Origin: an uncultured Alphaproteobacteria bacterium
GTDB lineage: Bacteria > Pseudomonadota > Alphaproteobacteria > Rhodobacterales > Rhodobacteraceae
DNA: 64,000 nucleotides
Direction: 5' to 3'
Assembly (NCBI GenBank): GCA_902581005.1
Contig: CACHMT010000005.1
Coordinates: forward strand, 1 to 64,000
Both the position numbers and the translations under genes were made by a program. Below, piece after piece: positions 1 to 9,992 of this stretch. How positions within the stretch are numbered: the first letter of the stretch is position 1; the number at the start of each line of letters is the position of its first letter. The notes under the pieces are model-generated. The model did not search any database and had not been told where the DNA came from. It saw only the letters and a list, made by a program, of their open reading frames with translations.

Positions 1-1
1 A

Positions 2-577
2 GAAAATATTGAGCTAGTGGTAAAGGAATTATATGATCTCAAAAAAGAGGGAAAAATTAGATATATCGGATTATCTAATGAAACAGCCTGGGGAACAGTG
101 CAGTTTGCCAACGAAGCGAAAAAATATAAGGACTTCTCAATTGCATCAATACAAAATGAATATAGCTTACTTTGTCGAATATTTGATACGGACTTGGCTG
201 AAACATGTTTTCACGAAAATGTTAAGTTGCTAGCCTATTCGCCGTTGGTTGGCGGAATGATCACAGGAAAGTATCTTAATAGTCAAGTGCCCGAAAACTC
301 AAGGCTATCTAGGGTTCCTGATATGTTTGGAAGGGTCACGCCAAATTCCACAAGAGCAATAGAAGAATATATCGAATTATCTAAGAGTTTTGAATTAGAT
401 CCCGTTCACTTAGCTCTAAGCTTTTGTAGATCGAGACCATTTATGGGATCCGTGATATTTGGTGCATCAAACGTAGATCAACTAAAGTTGATTTTAAAAG
501 GTAAAGACATATACCTCAAAGACGATGTGTTAGCAGAAGTAAACAAGCTTTATAAAAAAATTCCAATGCCTATGTAA
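2..577 (+). CDS. Aldo/keto reductase, C-terminal part (5' end outside window)
   Basis: Open frame from the window edge; GKIRYIGLSNE and YSPLVGGMITGKY motifs of the AKR family. Confidence 0.88.
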   Translation, partial: ENIELVVKELYDLKKEGKIRYIGLSNETAWGTVQFANEAKKYKDFSIASIQNEYSLLCRIFDTDLAETCFHENVKLLAYSPLVGGMITGKYLNSQVPENSRLSRVPDMFGRVTPNSTRAIEEYIELSKSFELDPVHLALSFCRSRPFMGSVIFGASNVDQLKLILKGKDIYLKDDVLAEVNKLYKKIPMPM

Positions 578-580
578 GTT

Positions 581-1498
581 ATGAAAAGTCAAATTTCAAT
601 TGAGAATGTCTCAAAAGTATTTGGAAGGCATAAAGCTTTAAATAATGTTTCCCTTGAAATCAAAGAAGGTGAAATCTTCGCTTTATTGGGGCCAAATGGC
701 GCTGGAAAGACAACATTAATATCAGCTATATGTGGGTTGTGTAGGCAATCAAGTGGGAATATAAAAGTTAATAATTTTGATACTTTAACTCACTACAAAG
801 AGACGAGAAATCAAATTGGGTTGGTTCCTCAAGAGTTACCTTTAGATGGATTTGAGAGTGTTTATAACTCATGTCAATTTTCGAGAGGGCTCTTTGGATT
901 AAAAGACAGCCGGGACCATATTGAAAAAATTTTAAAAACCTTGTCACTCTTTGATAAAAGAGATGAACAGATTTTTGGACTGTCGGGGGGAATGAAAAGA
1001 CGTCTCCTTATAGCTAAAGCTTTGGCACATGAACCCAAAATCCTTTTTTTGGATGAGCCTACTGCAGGTGTTGATGTGTCATTAAGAAGAGATATCTGGA
1101 AGCTTATAGAAGATCAAAAAAAAATGGGCGTTACTATCATTCTTACAACACACTATATCGAGGAAGCAGAACAGTTGGCTGACAGAGTTGGCATTATTAA
1201 TTCCGGCGAAATTATTCTCGTTAAAGAAAAAACTGCTCTTATGAGTGAATTTAGTAAAAAAACTACTTTTATAAGATTAAGTAAAAAGCTTAAGAACCTT
1301 TCTTTTATGAAAAAAAATAAAAAGATTTCACTTACAGAGAATGGAATGACGCTTAAGCTCGTTGGCATCAACAATAGGTCTAATGAATTGCAATCCATCG
1401 TGAATTTGCTTTCGCAGAATGGTATCGCTTTTACTGAAATTAATACAGTAGACAACTCGTTAGAGGATATATTTTTAGATTTGGTTGAAACGCAATGA
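581..1498 (+). CDS. ABC-2 type transporter ATP-binding protein
   Basis: Walker A GPNGAGKTT, signature LSGGMKRRL, Walker B ILFLDEPTAGVD. Confidence 0.93.
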   Translation: MKSQISIENVSKVFGRHKALNNVSLEIKEGEIFALLGPNGAGKTTLISAICGLCRQSSGNIKVNNFDTLTHYKETRNQIGLVPQELPLDGFESVYNSCQFSRGLFGLKDSRDHIEKILKTLSLFDKRDEQIFGLSGGMKRRLLIAKALAHEPKILFLDEPTAGVDVSLRRDIWKLIEDQKKMGVTIILTTHYIEEAEQLADRVGIINSGEIILVKEKTALMSEFSKKTTFIRLSKKLKNLSFMKKNKKISLTENGMTLKLVGINNRSNELQSIVNLLSQNGIAFTEINTVDNSLEDIFLDLVETQ

Positions 1499-2256
1499 AC
1501 ATTCAAGCCGCAATAACAATTTACAAATTTGAGATGGCTCGCTTTAGGCGGACTATATTTCAGAGCTTGGTAGCTCCGATAATCACTACTTCCCTCTATT
1601 TTGTGGTCTTTGGCGCCGCGATTGGATCAAAAATTGAAACTATTAATGGCGTCTCATATGGCTCATTCATAGTACCCGGATTAATAATGCTTTATCTGAT
1701 GACTGAAAGTATCAACAACGCCGCCTTCGGAATTTATTTTCCCAAATTTGTTGGCTCAATTTTCGAAGTCCTATCAGCACCTGTCTCTTCTTTGGAAGCC
1801 ACTGTTGGTTATGTTGGTGCCGCAGCTTCAAAGTCGACGATAATTGGCTTGATGATCTTTCTTACGTCTAATCTATTTGTTAACCATGATATAAAATATC
1901 CTTTAGTAATGGCTATTTTTATAATTTTGACAGCAATCACCTTTTCTCTTTTCGGATTTATAATTGGTATCTGGGCACAAAACTGGGAGAAATTGAGTAT
2001 AATACCCACTCTACTTGTAACCCCACTAGTATTTCTCGGAGGAAGTTTTTACTCCATTGATATGTTGCCTGAGTTTTGGCAAAAGGTATCATTACTTAAC
2101 CCTGTTTTTTATCTTATAAGCGGTTTTAGATGGAGTTTTTTTGGTACATCTGAAATACCTATAGCCCTATCTATAGTAGCTATATTGTCATTTATGGCGA
2201 TCTGTTTAGCAGTTATTGCGATAATTTTCAAAACGGGCTACAGACTACGAACATAA
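1495..2256 (+). CDS. ABC-2 type transporter permease
   Basis: Hydrophobic 253 aa protein overlapping the ATPase gene by 4 nt; ABC-2 membrane pattern (LGGSFYSIDMLPEFWQKVSLLNPVFYLISGFR). Confidence 0.9.
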   Translation: MNIQAAITIYKFEMARFRRTIFQSLVAPIITTSLYFVVFGAAIGSKIETINGVSYGSFIVPGLIMLYLMTESINNAAFGIYFPKFVGSIFEVLSAPVSSLEATVGYVGAAASKSTIIGLMIFLTSNLFVNHDIKYPLVMAIFIILTAITFSLFGFIIGIWAQNWEKLSIIPTLLVTPLVFLGGSFYSIDMLPEFWQKVSLLNPVFYLISGFRWSFFGTSEIPIALSIVAILSFMAICLAVIAIIFKTGYRLRT

Positions 2257-3474
2257 TTAGAAAAAGGCTTGAATACCTGTTTGAGCTCTACCCAAAATGA
2301 GTGCATGTACATCGTGTGTACCCTCGTAAGTGTTAACCGTCTCTAAATTTTGCGCGTGGCGCATTACACCGTACTCAGAGGATATGCCGTTCCCTCCATG
2401 CATATCTCTTGCTTGACGAGCGATGTCCAGTGCTTTACCACAATTGTTTCTTTTCATCAGGCTTATTGCCTCTGGTGCCCCGCGACCATCATCTATCAAT
2501 CTGCCTAGCCTGAGCGCTCCTTGTACACCTAACGAAATCTCCGTTTGCATATCAGCCAATTTTTTTTGAAATAATTGAGTCCCGGCTAAAGGCTTATTAA
2601 ATTGCTTTCTTGACAGACCATAATCTCTTGCTGCATGCCAGCAAAATTCCGCAGCGCCCATTGCTCCCCAGGCTATGCCATATCTCGCCATGTTTAAACA
2701 GCTGAAGGGTCCTTTCAAACCTTCGACATCCTCTAAAATATTTTCTTCAGGAACAAAGACATTATTAAAACTTATTTCACCAGTAACAGAAGCACGCAAG
2801 CTCAATTTCCCGGGAATTTTTTTCGTTTCCAGTCCAACGAAATTCTTTTCTAATATAAAGCCTTTAATTTTATTTTCATGAAATTCCGACTTTGCCCAAA
2901 TAACGAAAACATCTGCTATAGGAGCATTTGAAATCCACATTTTTGAACCATTCAACTCAAATCCACCGGCTACTTTTTTTGCTTTTGTTGTCATAGAAGC
3001 TGGATCAGAACCAGAGTTTGCTTCTGTGAGCCCAAAGCAGCCAACACTTTCACCAGATGCCAATTTTGGAAGGTATTTTTCCTTTTGTGATTGGGATCCA
3101 AATTTGGATATAGGATACATTACAAGAGATGATTGAACTGACATCATGGACCTGTAGCCTGAATCCACTTTTTCTATCTCTCTTGTTATTAATCCATACG
3201 AAACGTAATTAGCTCCTAGCCCCCCAAATTCCTCCGGTATTGTACACCCTAGCAATCCGGTGTCGCCCATGAGTTTGAAAATGCCCTCGTCTATAATTTC
3301 TTCGTTATAAGCTTTTTCGATTCGCACGCTAAGCTCCTTATTAGCAAAGGAGGCAGCTGTTTCGCTAATCATCCTTTCCTCTTCTGAAAGTTGATCGGAT
3401 ATCAGAAATGGGTCGGCCCAATGAAAAAAAGCGTCCCTGTCTTTTTTTTCTTTTACTTCGATAGTGTCTTTCAT
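2257..3474 (-). CDS. Acyl-CoA dehydrogenase, glutaryl-CoA dehydrogenase-like
   Basis: ACAD motifs ([66 protein letters not shown]) typical of glutaryl-CoA dehydrogenases. Confidence 0.88.
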   Translation of the reverse strand: MKDTIEVKEKKDRDAFFHWADPFLISDQLSEEERMISETAASFANKELSVRIEKAYNEEIIDEGIFKLMGDTGLLGCTIPEEFGGLGANYVSYGLITREIEKVDSGYRSMMSVQSSLVMYPISKFGSQSQKEKYLPKLASGESVGCFGLTEANSGSDPASMTTKAKKVAGGFELNGSKMWISNAPIADVFVIWAKSEFHENKIKGFILEKNFVGLETKKIPGKLSLRASVTGEISFNNVFVPEENILEDVEGLKGPFSCLNMARYGIAWGAMGAAEFCWHAARDYGLSRKQFNKPLAGTQLFQKKLADMQTEISLGVQGALRLGRLIDDGRGAPEAISLMKRNNCGKALDIARQARDMHGGNGISSEYGVMRHAQNLETVNTYEGTHDVHALILGRAQTGIQAFF

Positions 3475-3486
3475 AGAGATTCCCTT

Positions 3487-3515
3487 TTGACTTTTTACGA
3501 TTTTGATACTTTAAT
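3487..3515 (+). promoter_or_regulatory. Candidate sigma70-type promoter for the aminotransferase gene
   Basis: TTGACT (3487-3492), 17 nt spacer, TTTAAT (3510-3515), in the intergenic region upstream of 3605. Confidence 0.3.
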
Positions 3516-3604
3516 TATAGTATTGTGTTTGAAAAAATACAGTGTTTTGGGGGAAGTTTTTCATCGCCACCATTTTTTAACGTCAAATAATAGGATTTAG
3601 ACAA

Positions 3605-4924
3605 ATGGCCAATAACATTATTAAGAATTCATTAGAAAATCATTGGATGCCGTTTACCGATAACAGAGGCTTTAAGATAGACCCAAGACTTATTACAGAA
3701 GCCTCAGGTGTATATATGACTAGCCATAAGAATACAAAAATCATTGATGGTTCTTCTGGCTTATTTTGTTCTCCTGCTGGACACTGTCATCCAAAAATTA
3801 TTGAAGCAGTTCACAATCAGCTGAAGAAGAACACCTACACATCTCCTTTTGGTATGGGCCATCCAGCCAGTTTCGAATTAGCAGATAAAGTCTCGGAACT
3901 TACTCCAGAAGAAATGAACCATGTATTTTTTGTAAATTCAGGTTCTGAAGCTATAGATACAGCATTAAAAATAATAATGTCCTATAATTCTGCTACCGGT
4001 CAAAATAGGCATCGTTTTGTAAGTAGAGAAAGAGCTTATCATGGGGTCAATATTGGCGGAGTATCTTTATCCGGAATGGTTAATAATCGAAGAACCTTTC
4101 CCGTAGTTATGCCGAACGTTGTGTTAATGCGACATACATGGACCGGAGAAGAGCTTAAAGTTAAAGGGCAACCTAAAAATGGAGTTGAACTAGCTAATGA
4201 CCTAGAAAGGTTTGCACAAGCTTATGGTGGCAATACTATCGCCGCTTGTTTCGTTGAGCCAGTTGCAGGATCGACAGGAACCTTAGTACCCCCAGAGGGT
4301 TACCTTGAAAGACTAAGAGAAATATGTGATGAGCATGGGATTTTACTTGTTTTTGACGAGGTAATAACTGGCTTTGGTCGAATGGGAACTCCTTTTGCTT
4401 CACAAAAATTTGATGTAACGCCAGACATTATGACAATGGCAAAAGCAATTACAAATGGTTCAATGCCAATGGGGGCAGTATGTGTCAAAGACCATATTTA
4501 TGAAACTGTTACAGATAACTCTAACCCAGATACTATTGAGTTTTTTCACGGATATACTTATTCTGGTCACCCCGGTTCATGTGCAGCAGGTTTGGCATCA
4601 CTTGAAATATATGAGGAGGAAGATTTATTTAGCAGAGCTAATGAAATGTCTGGTTATTTTCTTGATGCTCTTTTTTCACTCTGCGATCATCCACTAGTAA
4701 AAGATGTGAGAGGAATTGGGATGATGGGTGGAGTAGAGCTTCATGCCGACGGGCATCCAGGAAAAAGAGGAACAAAATTCCAAAAAGAGTTGTTCTGGGA
4801 GGGTCTACACGTCAAATTTACTGGTGACTCAGGAATTGTAGCTCCAATGTTCATTTCTGAAAATAAACATATTGATGAGATCATTGAAAAGTTTAGGAGT
4901 ACCCTCAACAAACATGGGAATTAA
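3605..4924 (+). CDS. Class III (PLP) aminotransferase, omega-aminotransferase/beta-alanine-pyruvate type
   Basis: NSGSEAIDTALKI, LLVFDEVITGFGRMGTPFASQKFDVTPDIMTMAKAITNG motifs. Confidence 0.9.
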   Translation: MANNIIKNSLENHWMPFTDNRGFKIDPRLITEASGVYMTSHKNTKIIDGSSGLFCSPAGHCHPKIIEAVHNQLKKNTYTSPFGMGHPASFELADKVSELTPEEMNHVFFVNSGSEAIDTALKIIMSYNSATGQNRHRFVSRERAYHGVNIGGVSLSGMVNNRRTFPVVMPNVVLMRHTWTGEELKVKGQPKNGVELANDLERFAQAYGGNTIAACFVEPVAGSTGTLVPPEGYLERLREICDEHGILLVFDEVITGFGRMGTPFASQKFDVTPDIMTMAKAITNGSMPMGAVCVKDHIYETVTDNSNPDTIEFFHGYTYSGHPGSCAAGLASLEIYEEEDLFSRANEMSGYFLDALFSLCDHPLVKDVRGIGMMGGVELHADGHPGKRGTKFQKELFWEGLHVKFTGDSGIVAPMFISENKHIDEIIEKFRSTLNKHGN

Positions 4925-4942
4925 TCGAACGAAGATTTAATA

Positions 4943-6427
4943 ATGAATTCCATTAATTTGGAGAATACATACACATCTCTGCCTCAAGAGTTTTTCAGGT
5001 ATACAGAGGCAGAGGCTATGCCCGATGTCAGTGTGGTTACGATAAACGAACAATTAGCGGACTTGCTAAACATCGATATTGGTTTTTTAAAAAGTCAATC
5101 TGGCCTTAGATTTCTCAGTGGGAAAAATTCCAAAACACTTACTAATTCTATTTCTCTAGCATACGCAGGGCATCAATTCGGGCATTTGGTACCACAATTA
5201 GGAGATGGCCGCGCAGTTCTACTGGGAGACAAAATTTGTCAAGATGGTGTGAGGCGAGACATACAACTAAAAGGAAGTGGAAAAACATACTTCTCTCGAG
5301 GAGGAGATGGTAGAGCGGGAATAGGACCTGTTATTAGAGAGTACCTAATTTCGGAGAGTATGCACCATTTGGGAGTTCCTACCACTAGGTCTTTAGCTGT
5401 TTTATTAACCGGGGAAAAGGTTGTTAGAGCAGAAGTTTCCCCTGGAGCGATGCTTGCAAGGGTTGCAAAAAGCCATGTTAGAGTTGGTACATTTGAGTTT
5501 TTTGCAATAAGAAATCAGAAGGACCATATAAGAAAGTTGGCTGATTTTATGATTGAAAGAAGCCATCCAGACCTCTCTGATAACAAGGAAAAATATAAAT
5601 TATTTTTTGAGAGAATAGTTAAAGGTCAAGCTACCTTAGTGGCTCAATGGAACTCAGTTGGTTTTATTCACGGTGTAATGAATACAGATAATACCTCCAT
5701 ATCTTGCGAGACAATCGATTATGGGCCATGTGCGTTTATGGACTCTTATGAAGCAAATAAAGTTTTTAGCTCAATAGACCAGTATGGAAGATACGCTTTC
5801 TCTAACCAATCACGCGTAGCTCCATGGAACCTAAGCAGGTTGGCAGAAACCATTTTATTTTTAATTTCAAAGAATACATCAGACGCAATAAAAGTAGTTG
5901 AAGAAATTCTTTTTGATTTTGATAAAAATTTCAACAATTCTTTAGATATTTTAATATCACACAAATTAGGGTTTAAAAATAATATAAAGAAAACAAGCTC
6001 GCTTTATTCCGAGTTACTGAATTTAATGGAGGCTGGTAAAGCAGATTTTACCGGGACTTTCAAGTCACTCAAAGCAACGCTAATTAAAGAAGACGACACT
6101 ATTTTCTTAAATAATTTTAGAAACTCAGATGAGGAGAACCAGCACGCTGTTAGTCAATGGTTAGGCAATTGGAGAAAATTATTACAGGAAAATAGCAAGA
6201 GTAAAACCGAGGCAATTGAATTGCTAAGTTCAAGTAACCCTGAGTTTATTATGAGAAACCATCTTGTAGAACAGGCTATTGGGAAAGCAACGAAGGGTGA
6301 TTTTTCTGATTTTGAGATTCTATGTGATCTTTTAATTACTCCTTTCGAAGTAAAGGAAAATCATGAAACGTTTTATAATGCTCCAAGAGATAGCGAAGTC
6401 GTGCATCAAACTTTCTGTGGGACATAA
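4943..6427 (+). CDS. selO: SelO/YdiU family protein adenylyltransferase (pseudokinase fold)
   Basis: YAGHQFGHLVPQLGDGRAVLLGD, RDIQLKGSGKTYFSRGGDGRAGIGPVIREY, GVMNTDNTSISCETIDYGPCAFMD; C-terminal ...HQTFCGT. Confidence 0.93.
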   Translation: MNSINLENTYTSLPQEFFRYTEAEAMPDVSVVTINEQLADLLNIDIGFLKSQSGLRFLSGKNSKTLTNSISLAYAGHQFGHLVPQLGDGRAVLLGDKICQDGVRRDIQLKGSGKTYFSRGGDGRAGIGPVIREYLISESMHHLGVPTTRSLAVLLTGEKVVRAEVSPGAMLARVAKSHVRVGTFEFFAIRNQKDHIRKLADFMIERSHPDLSDNKEKYKLFFERIVKGQATLVAQWNSVGFIHGVMNTDNTSISCETIDYGPCAFMDSYEANKVFSSIDQYGRYAFSNQSRVAPWNLSRLAETILFLISKNTSDAIKVVEEILFDFDKNFNNSLDILISHKLGFKNNIKKTSSLYSELLNLMEAGKADFTGTFKSLKATLIKEDDTIFLNNFRNSDEENQHAVSQWLGNWRKLLQENSKSKTEAIELLSSSNPEFIMRNHLVEQAIGKATKGDFSDFEILCDLLITPFEVKENHETFYNAPRDSEVVHQTFCGT

Positions 6428-6942
6428 TGTCTGCAAATAAAAGTTTAAATATTCCAACTCATTATAATAAATTTCACATCCTCATCCACTGGCTAGTAGT
6501 TGTCATCATCTTGTTCCAAATGATCACTGGCGATAAAATTGCCTTAGAATTTTTAGCACTTCGTAATGAGGCCATCACCAACAATGGAAATACAAGCAAT
6601 AGTCAATTTCATATATTAGGAGGCCTATTTATATTTTTACTTATGGCTGTTAGAATTTTTCTAAGAATAAAATTTGGTGTCCCTACTCCCACAAAGAAAA
6701 CAAATGCTTTATTGAAATTTTTATCAACTTTTGTGCATTTGGGGATTTACTTTATTCTTTTTGCTATTCCTATTACCGGTCTATTGGCCTTTTCAACTGT
6801 CAATATCGATCTGGGTATAGCTCACAAAATTTTAGTTAATATATTATACCTCTTTATAATAACCCATCTCATTGGCGTTGCTTATCATCAAATTTTTCTT
6901 GGGGATAATATTATGCAAAGGATAACCAGCTGGAAATCATAG
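6427..6942 (+). CDS. Cytochrome b561 family protein
   Basis: Four hydrophobic segments with spaced His (FHILIHWLVV, QFHILGG, LGIAHKILVN, THLIGVAYHQ). Confidence 0.8.
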   Translation: MSANKSLNIPTHYNKFHILIHWLVVVIILFQMITGDKIALEFLALRNEAITNNGNTSNSQFHILGGLFIFLLMAVRIFLRIKFGVPTPTKKTNALLKFLSTFVHLGIYFILFAIPITGLLAFSTVNIDLGIAHKILVNILYLFIITHLIGVAYHQIFLGDNIMQRITSWKS

Positions 6943-6943
6943 C

Positions 6944-7969
6944 TTATTGTTTTCCAGAAACTCCTGTATCTTCAAACGTGGCCATTTCTACATGACACTT
7001 GAAAGCCGCTTTGACTATGGAAGTAGCTAAGGCAGCACCGGACCCTTCCCCTAAGGCCATATCTAGACGCAAAATAGGCTTTTTGTTTAACATCTTTAGT
7101 AGCAACAGATGCCCTGGTTCCTTAGAGCAGTGCCCAAATAAACAATGATCAAGGATATCCTTCCTTTCGAAGAAAATCGGTAATACTGCTGCAGTACAAA
7201 TAAAACCATCTAAAATTACTGGCACCGAATAATGCTTCGCAGCTACTACAGCTCCACAAATCGCTGCTTGTTCTCTACCGCCTAGGGATACTCCTGCATC
7301 GAGAGGTCTCACAATATCAGGCCGATTTGTCTTTACTGCTCTTTCAATTATTTTACCCTTATGTATCACCTGATCTTGGTTAGAGCCAGTTCCTGGTCCT
7401 ACCCATGAACTTACATCGTTATTAAAAAAATAATAACATAATGCTGATGCAATTGTTGTATTACCAATTCCCATTTCTCCCAAGGTAATTAAATCCATAT
7501 TCTCTGAAACTGCACGCAACCCTATGTTAAAGGACTTAATAAACTCCGTTTCATCCATGGCACGTCCAATGGATATATCAGCCGTTGGTTTTTCTAGATC
7601 GATCGGGATAACCTCTAGATTGATTTCGTTTGACTCACATATCTTATTTATTGCTGCTTTTCCCAATTTAAACGTTTCTACCATCTGAAAAGTAACTTCT
7701 TGGGGAAATGGGTTTATTGATTGTCTACACACACCATGATTACCAGCAAATACAATAGTGGATATTTTTTCCATGTCTTTCATAGTCTTTTTGCCCCACG
7801 ATGACAAAAAAACTGCTATGTCTTCAAGCTGACCTAAGGAATTGGCTGGTTTCAACAAATTCTTTTGCCTTTCAACAGCTTTTTCTTTTAATTCTTTGGA
7901 CCATGTTGGTGCGCTATCCACTAAATTAAAAATATCATCTATAGTGTGGACTAATTCTAATTTTTTCAT
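6944..7969 (-). CDS. cobT: Nicotinate-nucleotide--dimethylbenzimidazole phosphoribosyltransferase
   Basis: FAGNHGVCRQSINPFPQEVTFQMV, LGEMGIGNTTIASAL, LDMALGEGSGAALA motifs. Confidence 0.95.
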   Translation of the reverse strand: MKKLELVHTIDDIFNLVDSAPTWSKELKEKAVERQKNLLKPANSLGQLEDIAVFLSSWGKKTMKDMEKISTIVFAGNHGVCRQSINPFPQEVTFQMVETFKLGKAAINKICESNEINLEVIPIDLEKPTADISIGRAMDETEFIKSFNIGLRAVSENMDLITLGEMGIGNTTIASALCYYFFNNDVSSWVGPGTGSNQDQVIHKGKIIERAVKTNRPDIVRPLDAGVSLGGREQAAICGAVVAAKHYSVPVILDGFICTAAVLPIFFERKDILDHCLFGHCSKEPGHLLLLKMLNKKPILRLDMALGEGSGAALATSIVKAAFKCHVEMATFEDTGVSGKQ

Positions 7970-8047
7970 AAAAACTCAATATGGATATGTTAAAACGACT
8001 ATAGTTTGGATATAAAAATTTTAAGGCAAAGACAACTGATTATTACC

Positions 8048-9019
8048 ATGTACTCTGAAATTTATTTTATGGTCCCCTTAATACTCTTAATAGCCCTAAC
8101 CCTTGATATTGTAATAGGGTGGCCAGAAAAAGTTTACGAGAATATTGGGCACCCAGTTACTTGGATTGGCAAAGTAATATCGTATTTTGAACACTTACTA
8201 AATAAGAAAGAATACTCGAAAAAATCACTTAAACTCCTTGGGACTTTAACTTTTTTTCTAACCGTGTTCCCAATAACAGCGATAGCTTTTTTGATAGAGC
8301 AAATGCTTTTAAATTTTTATTATGGTTTTGTTATCCAAGCATTATTAATTTGGCCATTTTTAGCAACTAAATCTCTCTACACACATGTAAAAGATGTCGT
8401 GGATTCGCTTGACAAAAAAGACTTAATTGCTTCTCGGGCAGCGCTCTCAAAAATAGTCGGTAGGGACTTAACAAATTCCAATGAAAATACTATATGTGGT
8501 GGCGCCATCGAAAGCTTATCTGAGAACACGTCTGATGGAATAATCGCTCCTTTATTTTGGGCATTTCTTTTTGGACTTCCTGGAATAGTTTTTTATAAAG
8601 CGATAAATACGTTGGACAGTATGGTAGGGTATAAGAACAATAAGTTCTTAGACTTTGGCTGGTTTAGCGCTAACGTTGATGACTTTGTAAATTGGGTGCC
8701 AGCGAGATTGTCTTCTATTCTTTTTTGTGCCCTTACTCTTAAACCAATTAAAACATTTCTATTTTCTTTAAAGAATGCAAAAGCAAGCACTTCTCCAAAT
8801 GCTGGATGGCCACAAGCAACATTCGCATACATTCTTGGGATATCTCTTCTTGGGCCAAAACGATCAAAAGGCATACTTATCGAACAGCCTACTATCAACG
8901 TTGGGCACCCTTTACCTAACAAAGAAAACCTCTCAACAGCTCTTAAATATTATATTTATCTTATTATTCAAATATACGTAATACTCTTTGCTCTCAATTT
9001 TTGGTTCATGAATGGGTAA
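8048..9019 (+). CDS. cbiB: Adenosylcobinamide-phosphate synthase (CbiB/CobD)
   Basis: HPVTWIGKVISYFEHLLN, IVGRDLTNSNENTICGGAIESLSENTSDGIIAPLFWA; start placed at ATG 8048 (track start 8006). Confidence 0.93.
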   Translation: MYSEIYFMVPLILLIALTLDIVIGWPEKVYENIGHPVTWIGKVISYFEHLLNKKEYSKKSLKLLGTLTFFLTVFPITAIAFLIEQMLLNFYYGFVIQALLIWPFLATKSLYTHVKDVVDSLDKKDLIASRAALSKIVGRDLTNSNENTICGGAIESLSENTSDGIIAPLFWAFLFGLPGIVFYKAINTLDSMVGYKNNKFLDFGWFSANVDDFVNWVPARLSSILFCALTLKPIKTFLFSLKNAKASTSPNAGWPQATFAYILGISLLGPKRSKGILIEQPTINVGHPLPNKENLSTALKYYIYLIIQIYVILFALNFWFMNG

Positions 9020-9992
9020 TAAGGATCTTAATATACAACACGGAGGTGATATTGACCTTGCCATAAAAAAATATGGAGGGCAAAGAGCAGATTGGATAGA
9101 CCTCTCTACTGGTATAAATAGAACCTCGTATCCATGGCAGGAAAGTGTAAAGGTCGAGTTAAGAGACTTACCAAGTAGTAAACTTTTGATGGGTTTAGAG
9201 AAAGCTGCATCGAGAGCATATAAGGTCGCAGAAGGCACTGATACCGCAGCTGTTCAGGGGGCTCAACAAATTATCAGCCTCTTACCTATATGCTTAAAAA
9301 ATTATAATTCAGTAGCTATACTTGGACCAACATATAATGAATATGAAAAGGCTTTCAAAAGTTCCGGAATTAAAGCCGAGACAGTATCTGAGGTTTCAAA
9401 ACTATCCTCTAGTGATATTGCTATTATAGTTAATCCTAATAATCCTACAGGTAAAGTGATTGCCGAAGAGATACTTGACGATTTGTCAAAAAAAGTAAGA
9501 ATTTTGATTATTGATGAAAGCTTTAAAATGTTCTCTTCGAGAAGAATTCAAAAGTTCGATAATGTAATACAAATTAACTCACTGGGAAAATTCTTTGGCT
9601 TAGCAGGCGTAAGACTTGGATTTGTATCAGGCCCCTCTGATTTTATTAAATCGGTAAGAGGAATGTTAGGACCTTGGCCAGTTTCTAGCGTAGCTGCCGA
9701 AATTGGCATAATTGCCCTGAATGACAAAACTTGGATATCTGCAATGGAAAAAATATTGCTTGAAGGGAGTAATGTTTTGCATGAAGCTTGTAATACAAAA
9801 AATTGGAAATTAGTTGGAAAAACTAATTTATTTCATACGTATGCCACTTCGAATTGTGTTGAAGTTGAAGAGCAATTTGCAACCCATTATATTTGGATTA
9901 GAACTTTTGATTATTCTAAAAGCTGGGTAAGACTTGGCATTCCAACTTCAAAGTATGAGTGGGCAAGAGTTAGACAGGCGCTCAATCAATAA
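9012..9992 (+). CDS. cobC: Threonine-phosphate decarboxylase / CobC-like PLP aminotransferase
   Basis: HGGDIDLAIKKYGGQRADWIDLSTGINRTSYP, VNPNNPTGKV, SLGKFFGLAGVRLGF; adjacent to cbiB. Confidence 0.9.
   Translation: MGNKDLNIQHGGDIDLAIKKYGGQRADWIDLSTGINRTSYPWQESVKVELRDLPSSKLLMGLEKAASRAYKVAEGTDTAAVQGAQQIISLLPICLKNYNSVAILGPTYNEYEKAFKSSGIKAETVSEVSKLSSSDIAIIVNPNNPTGKVIAEEILDDLSKKVRILIIDESFKMFSSRRIQKFDNVIQINSLGKFFGLAGVRLGFVSGPSDFIKSVRGMLGPWPVSSVAAEIGIIALNDKTWISAMEKILLEGSNVLHEACNTKNWKLVGKTNLFHTYATSNCVEVEEQFATHYIWIRTFDYSKSWVRLGIPTSKYEWARVRQALNQ

Noticed and set aside
7970-8047. Second cobalamin riboswitch between divergent cobT and cbiB
   Set aside because: Region too short and lacks GCCACTG, GGGAAG and GGAGACC-type elements on either strand.
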